Positions 14,671 through 23,001 of a stretch of DNA of 63,491 nucleotides are shown in pieces. The notes below the pieces were generated by a model. That model had not been told where the DNA came from, searched no databases, and saw only the letters and a program-made list of their open reading frames with translations. Made by a program: the position numbers and the translations under genes. The DNA lies in IMG/VR virus record IMGVR_UViG_3300047444_000187, positions 1 through 63,491 of that record; one strand, given 5' to 3'. The stretch comes from a virus. Within the stretch, counting starts at the first letter, position 1. Each line of letters opens with the position of its first letter.

Positions 14671-15254
14671 TGGGTAAGCGCTACAATGTAGGAGTGGACA
14701 TTGATGGTGTGCTCGCTAACTTCACGGGAGCGGCACGCCAATTGTGCATCGAGTTGTTTGGCAAGCCTGACCCGTCGGCTGTCCAGACAGGCTGGGGCTT
14801 CGACTCTCTTGGTATCACCAAGGAAGAAGAAGAGTTGATGTGGCGTACTATTGACGCCCAGCACAACTGGTGGATGTCTCATGGAGTCATGCCGAATACG
14901 CAGTACGTCCGCGCGTTGACCCAAGAGCACCGGGTTGTGTTCATTACCAATCGCAAAGACGGTGACGAGAAGAGTGCGAGCTGGCCTATTGAAGAACAGT
15001 CCCAAGAATGGCTCCGTCGCAACTTCAATATCTTTGCGCCGAACGTTATCATCTCAGACAAGAAGGGTCCTATTGCAGAAGGCCTCAAGCTACACTACTT
15101 CATTGATGATAGGCCCAAGAACGTAGAGGATGTTATAGAGTCCTATCCGTTGTGCAAGACCTACTTGTTAGACGCACCCTATAACAAAGAGTGCCCAGTT
15201 ACTCGGACCTTTGGGTTTGATAGCTTTGCCAAAATGATTCTGGGAGCGTACTAA
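14670..15254 (+). CDS. HAD-family 5'(3')-deoxyribonucleotidase-like phosphatase
   Basis: The 194-residue HAD hydrolase carries the nucleophile motif DIDGV (D10, D12), motif II FITNRK and motif IV FIDDRPKN, with a small helical cap. This matches the NT5C-type 5'-nucleotidases that dephosphorylate (d)NMPs. Together with the following gene it suggests phage control of nucleotide pools. It overlaps both neighbours by a single base. Confidence 0.8.
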   Translation: MGKRYNVGVDIDGVLANFTGAARQLCIELFGKPDPSAVQTGWGFDSLGITKEEEELMWRTIDAQHNWWMSHGVMPNTQYVRALTQEHRVVFITNRKDGDEKSASWPIEEQSQEWLRRNFNIFAPNVIISDKKGPIAEGLKLHYFIDDRPKNVEDVIESYPLCKTYLLDAPYNKECPVTRTFGFDSFAKMILGAY

Positions 15255-15604
15255 TGGCTGAGGGTATTAAGAACGACACAGGCAAGCTGCGGTTTGATTT
15301 AATACCAGTCAGGCCGCTTGAACGTGTAGCAGAAGTTTATACAATCGGTGCCAAGAAGTACACTGACCGCAACTGGGAAAAGGGTCTGGCTTGGGGCCGT
15401 ATCTTCGCCGCCATGATGCGTCACTCATTTAAGTGGTGGAGAGGGGAACAGTTTGACGAAGTAGATGGTCAACATCACCTTGCGTCCGTTGCTTGGTGCG
15501 CTTTAACTTTAATGGAATATGAACGAACCCATCCTGAACTAGATGATAGGAGCCTAGAATGTCCAGCATCCAATACTGGCACTGTGCCATCTGTAACAAG
15601 CTAA
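15254..15604 (+). CDS. dATP/dGTP diphosphohydrolase-like protein (DUF5664 type)
   Basis: This 116-residue all-helical protein matches the short phage family with the pattern KNDTGKLRFDLIPVRPLERV (residues 6-25). That is followed by GAKKYTDRNWEKG, MMRHSFKWWRGEQFDE and HHLASVAWCALTLMEYE, where metal-binding Glu/Asp/His residues are kept. Relatives are annotated as dATP/dGTP diphosphohydrolases. The family assignment is from memory. No PurZ-like gene for 2-aminoadenine synthesis is visible, so pool control is the safer reading. Confidence 0.75.
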   Translation: MAEGIKNDTGKLRFDLIPVRPLERVAEVYTIGAKKYTDRNWEKGLAWGRIFAAMMRHSFKWWRGEQFDEVDGQHHLASVAWCALTLMEYERTHPELDDRSLECPASNTGTVPSVTS

Positions 15605-15834
15605 CTCTATCCAATCGTTCGGACTTGCAGGAATGCCCCCACTGCAACCGCACCGGAACTATGCACCACGGTGACGCAACTTGCAAGAGCATGAGCCTAC
15701 AAGGAGGCGACGTTGAAACTAACCAATCTATTCCTAACCCTAGCTCTGTGCCTGATTGTACAGGGTACTCCGGCGAAGTCGATTTCCAATTCGACATTGA
15801 CGACGCAAACGCATTCACAAGAACACTGGGATAA
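15559..15834 (+). CDS. zinc-ribbon protein, 91 aa
   Basis: The frame from ATG 15559 encodes 91 residues with CAIC (9-12) and CPHC (about 26-29), a classical four-Cys zinc ribbon, followed by an acidic tail. It overlaps the previous gene by 46 bases and the secreted RlpA-like gene by 122 bases. The zinc-ribbon part lies outside the second overlap and is the more certain part. Confidence 0.6.
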   Translation: MSSIQYWHCAICNKLTLSNRSDLQECPHCNRTGTMHHGDATCKSMSLQGGDVETNQSIPNPSSVPDCTGYSGEVDFQFDIDDANAFTRTLG

Positions 15835-16336
15835 AAACAAAAACCCAGAGGGCTCTGAGGCTCTCTGGGTGTCTAGCTGGTATGGTTTTGAGTGCGGCAC
15901 TAAGACCGCGACTGGTGAGAAGTGGAACCCTATGGGACTCACCATCGCCCATAAGACTTTGCCGTTAAATACTTTAGTTGAGTTGATTAATCCCGATAAC
16001 GGGCGTAGTGTAATTGCCCGAGTCAATGACCGTGGGCCATACGTTAGAGGCCGGGATATTGATAGTAGTTTGGGGGTTGCTATCAAGCTTGGGTTCAACA
16101 AGAAGGGCCTCGCCCATCTGTTGGTAAAGATTCTGAAGTACCCACAATCGAAGTTTAGGTATGGAGCCGTACAGGTCACTGAGACGATGGTCCAGTCCTA
16201 CGCGCCTGCTAGCGGAACGAAACTCAGTCCGCCATTGAGTAGGAACTTTATACCCTTTCGGCAACAGCCCCGTCAACAGAGTCAAGACGTACCACTTGAC
16301 TTCATTATTCTTAATCGCATTGAAGACAGCCTTTAG
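15713..16336 (+). CDS. secreted RlpA-like double-psi beta-barrel protein
   Basis: AAGGAGG lies just before TTG 15713. The 207-residue product has a signal peptide (residues 1-22) and an RlpA-type double-psi barrel. SSWYGFECGTKTATGEKWNP, then LTIAHKTLPLNT and VNDRGPYVRGRDID keep the His and Asp that are catalytic in RlpA lytic transglycosylases acting on denuded peptidoglycan. It is probably exported to the periplasm for host-wall cleavage or lysis. The tail after about residue 165 is low complexity and lies antisense to the integrase-like gene. Its stop sits inside a strong terminator. Confidence 0.8.
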   Translation: MKLTNLFLTLALCLIVQGTPAKSISNSTLTTQTHSQEHWDKNKNPEGSEALWVSSWYGFECGTKTATGEKWNPMGLTIAHKTLPLNTLVELINPDNGRSVIARVNDRGPYVRGRDIDSSLGVAIKLGFNKKGLAHLLVKILKYPQSKFRYGAVQVTETMVQSYAPASGTKLSPPLSRNFIPFRQQPRQQSQDVPLDFIILNRIEDSL

Positions 16337-16702
16337 CTCTTGAACAGAGTTAAAGGCTTTTTTCTTTGGTACACGGTGAGTGCGAGCAAGCTTGCGCTGG
16401 GTAGGTTCAATCACATCCAGCACCTTCATGCCCCGGTCTTCCCTGCACCAGTTCCAGAACTTCCGAACACGGCTCAGCTCAATGGCGAGCGTGGTAGCTT
16501 TCTTGCCCTGACGCTTGCGCTCTACAGCCCAGTCGTCAATGTGCTCGGGTTTAAACTGCGATAGATATTTCTTTTTAGGGAAGTGGTTGAAGAAGGCTTC
16601 GATAGTTCCCATCTCGTGACGGAACCTATTCTTGCCATACAAGTCTAGAAACCACTTCTGGTAGAGGCCTAGGTAGTAACGAGTGCCGTAGTTCGGTCCC
16701 AT
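15974..16702 (-). CDS. truncated integrase-like protein (tyrosine recombinase core-binding domain only)
   Basis: Residues 1 to about 150 resemble the SAM-like core-binding domain of tyrosine recombinases: FKPEHIDDWAVERKRQGK, then ELSRVRKFWNWCREDRG, then SVQELKAVFNAIKNNEVK and LLTG. The catalytic R-H-R-Y domain is missing. Instead the frame continues antisense through the RlpA-like gene and its terminator. The ATG at 16702 is directly coupled to the stop of the 2,099-residue gene, so it is probably still translated. It is best seen as an integrase remnant or a domesticated DNA-binding fragment. Confidence 0.6.
   Translation of the reverse strand: MGPNYGTRYYLGLYQKWFLDLYGKNRFRHEMGTIEAFFNHFPKKKYLSQFKPEHIDDWAVERKRQGKKATTLAIELSRVRKFWNWCREDRGMKVLDVIEPTQRKLARTHRVPKKKAFNSVQELKAVFNAIKNNEVKWYVLTLLTGLLPKGYKVPTQWRTEFRSASRRVGLDHRLSDLYGSIPKLRLWVLQNLYQQMGEALLVEPKLDSNPQTTINIPASNVWPTVIDSGNYTTPVIGINQLN
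16329..16367 (+). terminator. rho-independent terminator ending the rightward operon
   Basis: A 12-bp stem (16329-16340 with 16346-16357, one G-U pair) around loop TGAAC is followed by six T residues and TTT. It begins in the last codons of the RlpA-like gene. On the other strand it lies inside the integrase-like coding frame. Confidence 0.92.
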
Positions 16703-19700
16703 TATCTGCTTACTCCTGCTCCTAGTTGGTTAGTTTGTTCTGGAGGATTCTTAGCGCCGTTACGCGACAAGGATTGAATAACTCCATTGAACGTATCCAG
16801 CAACTTCATCTTAGTAGCGTGCAAGCTTTCCAACCGCTTGATTTTATCACCTTCAGGGATGTTGTTAGAGTCCTGAGTCATAGCGATGATTGAGTTGAGT
16901 TCGCCAATTTCCTTCTTCATCTCAGAGCCCACAACTGCCGCGCGATAAGCTGCGATGTTCTTCTTGAGATACTCGCCCGCCTGCTGCGGTTGAGTATTGG
17001 CCATGGACTGATATGTGCGCTGGACCTGAGACACTTGGTCAAGCTGGCTATAGAACTTAGTCTCCACATCTTTGTCACGCTGGTTGATAGGCGTCCCAAT
17101 AAACCGAGACGCGAGAGTACCTACGCCGGGGATTTGCCGGGTAGCTTGCTGACCTTGGAATGGGAAGTTACGTTCGCTAGTAAAGTCTCCGATACCTGCT
17201 ACAGCTTGGCCGATACCACCTGTAGTGCCATTGACCGCTTGCTGTAACCGGAGTGGGGACATACCGAGCGAACCTGCGATAGCTCCGACGCCTGCACCAA
17301 CAAGTGCCCCAGCACCGCCGCCAATCACACCACCTAATGTACCGCCTAATGTTCCACCTGCGACTGCGCCCGTGGTTCCACCTTGGCCCATTTCCTTATA
17401 GACTTCAGGAGTGGTCGGGGTAGACTGCTTACCCGGCTCTACACCTTGCAGTCTTTGAGGCACGATAGGCCGTTCACCGAAGGCTTGGTAGTTCATAGCC
17501 TGCTCGCCCGGAACGCTGAGGAGCGGGTTTAAGTTAGCGAGTGCAGAAGACCCGAGGCTCTTGGCAACTTCCTGATTGTCTACGTCCGCGTGAAGTTGTC
17601 CCGGCACATACGCCGAGAGAGTGTCTAGGGTTTGCTGAGTGCCCGAACGAGTCTCGCGTCCAGCAACGCCATTGACAACTTGCTCAATAGGATTGTACAG
17701 GAACTTGAGAACCGAAGGCTTAGGCACCTTATAGTATTGAGGCACACGGCTACCATTCTCAGTAATGTAGCTGTCACCTGTCATGATAACAAAGTTGTTC
17801 TCCCGGTCTGATACTGGAACAGCCTGCATACTTGGCTGACCGTTGGGGAGTTTGTACTGCCAATTGTGTTGGTTCAAAGAGAGCGCAATGGTGCTCAAAG
17901 CGCCCATGAACATAGCCATGCGAACGGGGTCTTCCCCTACACGCTGGAAGGTACGCGCCACATATTGTAAGTGGGCGTTGAAGAACATAGCAATCTGGTT
18001 GATGTTAGACACACCCGCGCCCATACGAGCGAAGTCAGGCCCACCGCCATAACGCCGAGTTTCGAACGCGGCTGCGGTATCACTATAACCCATCTGCTTC
18101 AAACGCTTGAAGGTAGTCAGCTTAGTGGTATCCTCAATCGCTTGGTTAAAGCGACGGATAGCATCCAGCGGACGAGTGCGCCAGTTAGGAGCCTTGCCGA
18201 TTTGATTCGGGTCCAGTTCCGCTTCAGGTGTGATTTGACGTTGCAAAGTAGAGTAAGCTGCACCCGACTTCACATACTCTTGGTACGACTGGTCTTTAGC
18301 CAGCGTAGACTTCAGAGCTTCACCCCAAGTCTTGACGAGCATAGCTGCGTCCTTGGGCAAAGTTCTATCGAGTTTCAAACCAGCTTTGGACATGATAGCC
18401 ATGTCACCGAAGTGGCGAATGGCGTTCGGCAGGGACCACGCAAGGTTACCGCTAGTGGCACCAGCCTGCAAAACGTTCTTGGTGAAACGGAGCATCGCGC
18501 CCATACCCGTGTCAACGGATATAGGGGAGGCGTGCTGCAACGTGGCACCTAGGTAATCGGGAACCGCGTAGGTGCGCTGCTTACCATTGTCATACCAACC
18601 GACAGTGCTCTCACCCGCTTTAGGCTTGTAGCCCGGTGCGACCTCAGTGAATAACTGTCCCACCCCCTTCGGGTCCTTGTTCGCAAGCTGAACGAAGTTA
18701 TGGATAACTCCATTGCGCGCTACTTCTTTCAAGGCCTGAAGGTTGGCATCGGCTGATGCCACGATAGGATTGACGTTTACTTTACCGCTTCCACGCAGCG
18801 CATTGATAACATTCTGCTGCTTCAAGTAGAGTGGGCTAGAGCCGTGAGTCTGGAACTCATTGTCAGACACTTGCTCAAGGATGCGGTGCATAGGGATATA
18901 TTCATCCCCACGAGCCGTATACTTCTGGTAGTCCTCATGCGAGATGATACCCGCGTTGTGAACTTGGTCTAGGACTTGGCGGTTCAAAGCGAACACGCGC
19001 TTGCCCATGGCTTCAACCTTGCTAAACTGAGCAGGGCCAAGCTGTTGCTGTAAGTCAATTAGAGAGTTATTAATCTTGGCGGGGTCATAGTTGTCAGGAG
19101 TAACTTTGCCCTTGGCCATCTGGTCTTGGAGCGCAGCCTTCTGTTTATTGACATCCGCAAGTTGGTCTTCAGCAGCTATACGTTCACGGGGCGTGCCGAA
19201 TTGACCTGCAAAGAGTTGCTGTTGCAGGTTATTGATTTGAGAATCCATCGTCCACATGCGGTCTTGGAGAACATCCCATACACGCTTGTAGCCTTTAAGA
19301 TTCAAGTATTTATAGACTTCGTTTAAGGAGCCGCTTTCATGAGCGTCTTGGAAAATTCCCTTGTAAGCGAGCAGGTGGACTTCACCAGCCCCGCTACCAC
19401 CACCGATAGCATTAGTAGCAATGACATACGGGCTATCATCAATGCTCAGTCGGCCATTCAAATCACGGAACTGCTTACCCCGAGTATCGAGATTCATGAT
19501 GCGGGACATTACTGGCCCGAGCCTATCGTTAACGAAAATCAACGGGTCAAATTGTTTCAGTACGTCACCGGGAATCTGGCCCATGCGTTGGAGCAAATTC
19601 GTAGGCGCACCACCGCTTCTGAGGCTAGTGTTCTGCTTGTCAATGATACTCTGCATGTCAGTATCAACTGGACGCTGAGTCTTCCCAATGTACCAATCCT

Positions 19701-22700
19701 TGATACTGATGTTAGTATTGGAAAGCATATTCTGTATACGGGTGAGCGACTGCCTGAACAAAGCAGGAACGCGCACCGCTACGCTTGGAGTGCCAAGAGC
19801 GGCGGCGAGACCTACACCCGCGCCAATGATGGCACCCTGTTCTCCACCTACGCTGTATCCAATAGCCGCGCCCGCAACAGCGGACCCAGTGGTAGCCATC
19901 TGGCGCAAGGAAGCAAACCCAGCTTCATCGCCAATCTCATAACGGTTCTTAGAACGAAGCTCTTTGGCAAAGGCTGATTTCAGGTCGTCCCAGCCGGGGT
20001 CAATATCAAACGACTGTAGTTTCCCATAGGAATCTACTTGGTCGAGAACCGCACCCTTGGAGAAGCGACCATTGGTAATAATATCTTTCTCAATAGCATC
20101 AACACCAGAAGGCGTCAAGCGCTGCATCTGGTAGCTATTATAATTGGCCTTGCGAATCCAACCTGCCTTTAGCATGGCCTCCGTAGAGTCACCCGGTTCA
20201 GACTTCTTAGAACCAAGCCAATCAGCCGCAGCGCTATCATGCTCTACGTCGAGAGGTACTCTTACGCTATATTTGCCGTCAGGGGAAATCCACGAGCGGT
20301 CAAAGCCCGGTGTGTCGGCACTGGTCTCACGGACTTCATAGCCCGCGCCCTTCATCTTCTTGACTAACTTTTCGGTTGTAGGCACGGCAACAGACCGCTC
20401 AGTCAAGGCAGGTCCACTAATGGCCGCGAAACCTTCTTGGCCCTTGAACCCGGCATTGATGTCGGTGATGCGCTTACCTGCTCTATCGGCAATCCAATTG
20501 TGCGTCTCAGCAAACGAGCGGAGTTCATTAACTTTAGAATCCCACTGTGCGCTAGACGGAATCTTATTTAACTTGCGGCCCCAAATCTTCTGAGCCAAGT
20601 CAAGAGTCTTCTCGGCAATCTCGCCCGGATGCTTCACAACTCCATCTTCAACAACGGCTTTACCCTTGTTGGTATAGACATCGCGTTGTGCATCCCGACC
20701 GATAATGTCCCGCAGTTCAGCAACACGCTCGCGCATGGTCTGGCCATTGGGCAACTTCTCAGTCATAATCTGAGCAGCAGCAACCTTCTTAGCTTCAGCT
20801 AGAGCTTCGTCTTGGCCGATGTCATGGACACGGCTAGCATTCTTCTCTAGGTGACTTTGAGTTAGGTCAATAAGCTTCTTCTTGCCCTGAACTTGGAGTT
20901 GGGCTAGTTCCTTCTTAGCATTCTCAACCAAAGCCTTACGGTCGGCTTCGACACCCGCATCGGGGTCAACGCCCTTCTCACGCAGCTTCGCGCGTTGGTT
21001 GATAGCAATTTCGTCAAACTTTTTAGAGGTCTCGTCACCCATCGCTTCATGCAACATAGTACGCATGTCAGCGTGAGTCGAACCAATAATAGTAATCCCA
21101 CCAGCAGGAGACTTAGTAGGACGACCAGCGGCCATCTCTTCACGGATAGCTTCCGCGATAGGATGGTTGTCAATAATGCGTTGGACTTCATCAGCTTGCG
21201 CGTTGTAGCGGTCAGCCTTTCCAATCATATCCTTACGCAGCAAGTCTGCGTCAGTCTTACCCAATTTACCGATAAAGTTTAATACGCCGTCGCGCACTCC
21301 ATTTTTCAGTTTGAGGAGGTTGCCGACGGCAGTTTTGCGTTCAGGGCTCAATTCGTCTGTGGCCGCAGCTAGGCGCTGGGCTTCAGGGAGCCGTTCAATA
21401 TTGTTCTTTATCCAACCGGGAAGTTCCGGGCTGACGGGGGTGACTGAAGCAGGACCCGATTGGGTGGATTCAGTCGCAGGGGTCTTAGCTTCCGCAGCAG
21501 GTTCCGGGAGTGGAACTGCATTTGCAGAAGGCGGGGGAGCTTCCGTAGTCGGCTCAACTTGAGGCAACACGGGAGGTGGCGCTTCTTCTTGCACGCGCTT
21601 CATCATGGCCGAGTGGAGCTGGGCCTGCTCAGCAAGTTTCGGACGCGCGTATTCCGCGATATCGCCATCAGCGATACGCTTAGGTACGGCTACTCTATAA
21701 TCTGTTTTGGGGTCAACGGCCCAACGAGTCCCATTGCCATCAGTCTCGACCTTTACATCGGTCGGCTGGTTCTCAGGGAGTGCAGCCTTGGCCTTAACAT
21801 CAACCTTCTGGACGGCATCATTGACCGTCTGGTTCTGCTCAGGGCTCAGCTTGGGAATATCAACTTGGGGTTGGACAATTGTGGTCGTGGCTTCAGACTG
21901 AACCACCGGAACGTTCTTGAGCTTACCGGGAACGCTCTCGCTCGGACGGGCGCTAAAGTCCATCGTGAGCTGGCCTGAAGTTGGGGCAGGGGCGTTAGTG
22001 TGCGGACGGTCTGGGGGAGTAAGTGCAGTCGGGAACTCAAGAGCACGCTGCTGCGCGACTTGATTCGACCCATCAATCTGGGCATCGTTAGTACGAGCAG
22101 GCGTGCGGCCATCGCTAGTCAAGAAGTGACTCGCGCTCAAAGCTGCAAACGCACTCGTTACCGCAACTCCACCAAGGATTTCATGAGCACCTTGAACGTC
22201 ACCAATTGCGTAACGCTTGCGTGCTTCAGTGATGCCTTGATAGGCTTCGCTCGACATTGTTCCGGCATAGTATGCAGAAACAAGCTTGCTCTCAGGCATA
22301 GTCAAGAGCATACCAATACCGCCCGGAGACAGCATACCCGCAGCGGCGTTAGCTACTCCACGCTTGAAGCCGGGTTGCATCCCGAAGGCTGTACCGGGGT
22401 CAATAGGCGGTGCACCACTCAAGGTGCCTGCACTAGAAACGGCAGTAGGGGCCTGTGCACCGAGCGCCGAAAGTATCGGGTGCTCTTTAGCATAGGCCGT
22501 CTGGATGTTTAGTTCGCGGTCTTTAGCCGCTTGAGGATTCTGTTGCCACTGTCTAGTCTCCTCAAACTCAGATTGAGTCGGAGGGCCAGCTAGTGTGCCG
22601 GGAGCTGTGAGTCCCTTGGCAATATTACCGAGAGCCGAAGGCGGCAAGTCCTGCATACGCTGTGCAGCCGGAAAGTTCTGGCGCACATAGTTGTCATAGT

Positions 22701-23001
22701 CTTGCTTGGCCCGAGCTTGGTCAACCTTGCTCTTTGCGATTTCCTGTTCAGCAGGAACGCTCCAAACAGGCTGGCCAAACGCACCACGCACGGCTTGATA
22801 AGGAGACTTCCCCTCACCAAGCGTGTCAATGCTCGGAGTCGTCTGCGAACGAGACGGACTCGAAGCTGTTGACATTGGGCTAGTTCCTTTAGGGAACTGC
22901 TGGTCAATCGCAGAGGCAATATCGTCATCCGACATAGTGGATGAAAACTTACCATAGCTACCATCAGGCAACTTAATATACTGCGAATTATCGTTGGGCA
23001 T
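16702..23001 (-). CDS. giant internal virion/ejection protein, 2,099 aa
   Basis: The N-terminus (IKLPDGSYGKFSSTMSDDDI) matches the short leader repeat of phage large polyvalent proteins. Long Gln/Ala/Glu-rich helical stretches follow. Two glycine-zipper segments suited to membrane insertion lie near residues 1035-1070 (AVAGAAIGYSVGG) and 1870-1910 (GGTLGGVIGGGAGALVGAG). The region near 1600-1720 (FFNAHLQYVARTFQRVG and others) resembles an LPD38-type domain. I see no RNA polymerase or transglycosylase catalytic motif. By size and position, last of the tail/internal genes, it is likely ejected with the DNA to build a trans-envelope channel. Confidence 0.8.
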   Translation of the reverse strand: MPNDNSQYIKLPDGSYGKFSSTMSDDDIASAIDQQFPKGTSPMSTASSPSRSQTTPSIDTLGEGKSPYQAVRGAFGQPVWSVPAEQEIAKSKVDQARAKQDYDNYVRQNFPAAQRMQDLPPSALGNIAKGLTAPGTLAGPPTQSEFEETRQWQQNPQAAKDRELNIQTAYAKEHPILSALGAQAPTAVSSAGTLSGAPPIDPGTAFGMQPGFKRGVANAAAGMLSPGGIGMLLTMPESKLVSAYYAGTMSSEAYQGITEARKRYAIGDVQGAHEILGGVAVTSAFAALSASHFLTSDGRTPARTNDAQIDGSNQVAQQRALEFPTALTPPDRPHTNAPAPTSGQLTMDFSARPSESVPGKLKNVPVVQSEATTTIVQPQVDIPKLSPEQNQTVNDAVQKVDVKAKAALPENQPTDVKVETDGNGTRWAVDPKTDYRVAVPKRIADGDIAEYARPKLAEQAQLHSAMMKRVQEEAPPPVLPQVEPTTEAPPPSANAVPLPEPAAEAKTPATESTQSGPASVTPVSPELPGWIKNNIERLPEAQRLAAATDELSPERKTAVGNLLKLKNGVRDGVLNFIGKLGKTDADLLRKDMIGKADRYNAQADEVQRIIDNHPIAEAIREEMAAGRPTKSPAGGITIIGSTHADMRTMLHEAMGDETSKKFDEIAINQRAKLREKGVDPDAGVEADRKALVENAKKELAQLQVQGKKKLIDLTQSHLEKNASRVHDIGQDEALAEAKKVAAAQIMTEKLPNGQTMRERVAELRDIIGRDAQRDVYTNKGKAVVEDGVVKHPGEIAEKTLDLAQKIWGRKLNKIPSSAQWDSKVNELRSFAETHNWIADRAGKRITDINAGFKGQEGFAAISGPALTERSVAVPTTEKLVKKMKGAGYEVRETSADTPGFDRSWISPDGKYSVRVPLDVEHDSAAADWLGSKKSEPGDSTEAMLKAGWIRKANYNSYQMQRLTPSGVDAIEKDIITNGRFSKGAVLDQVDSYGKLQSFDIDPGWDDLKSAFAKELRSKNRYEIGDEAGFASLRQMATTGSAVAGAAIGYSVGGEQGAIIGAGVGLAAALGTPSVAVRVPALFRQSLTRIQNMLSNTNISIKDWYIGKTQRPVDTDMQSIIDKQNTSLRSGGAPTNLLQRMGQIPGDVLKQFDPLIFVNDRLGPVMSRIMNLDTRGKQFRDLNGRLSIDDSPYVIATNAIGGGSGAGEVHLLAYKGIFQDAHESGSLNEVYKYLNLKGYKRVWDVLQDRMWTMDSQINNLQQQLFAGQFGTPRERIAAEDQLADVNKQKAALQDQMAKGKVTPDNYDPAKINNSLIDLQQQLGPAQFSKVEAMGKRVFALNRQVLDQVHNAGIISHEDYQKYTARGDEYIPMHRILEQVSDNEFQTHGSSPLYLKQQNVINALRGSGKVNVNPIVASADANLQALKEVARNGVIHNFVQLANKDPKGVGQLFTEVAPGYKPKAGESTVGWYDNGKQRTYAVPDYLGATLQHASPISVDTGMGAMLRFTKNVLQAGATSGNLAWSLPNAIRHFGDMAIMSKAGLKLDRTLPKDAAMLVKTWGEALKSTLAKDQSYQEYVKSGAAYSTLQRQITPEAELDPNQIGKAPNWRTRPLDAIRRFNQAIEDTTKLTTFKRLKQMGYSDTAAAFETRRYGGGPDFARMGAGVSNINQIAMFFNAHLQYVARTFQRVGEDPVRMAMFMGALSTIALSLNQHNWQYKLPNGQPSMQAVPVSDRENNFVIMTGDSYITENGSRVPQYYKVPKPSVLKFLYNPIEQVVNGVAGRETRSGTQQTLDTLSAYVPGQLHADVDNQEVAKSLGSSALANLNPLLSVPGEQAMNYQAFGERPIVPQRLQGVEPGKQSTPTTPEVYKEMGQGGTTGAVAGGTLGGTLGGVIGGGAGALVGAGVGAIAGSLGMSPLRLQQAVNGTTGGIGQAVAGIGDFTSERNFPFQGQQATRQIPGVGTLASRFIGTPINQRDKDVETKFYSQLDQVSQVQRTYQSMANTQPQQAGEYLKKNIAAYRAAVVGSEMKKEIGELNSIIAMTQDSNNIPEGDKIKRLESLHATKMKLLDTFNGVIQSLSRNGAKNPPEQTNQLGAGVSR

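Noticed and set aside
15254-15604. 2-aminoadenine (Z-genome) pathway
   Set aside because: Although the diphosphohydrolase-like gene fits, no PurZ or DatZ homologue is visible and the polymerase keeps an intact exonuclease.
17971-18552. 193-codon rightward frame and several neighbours opposite the giant virion protein
   Set aside because: Shadows of the 2,099-residue gene. No start signals and low-complexity, basic translation.
16702-23001. Virion RNA polymerase (as in N4) hidden in the giant protein
   Set aside because: No T7-like polymerase motifs with the catalytic Asp, Lys and Tyr could be found in the translation.
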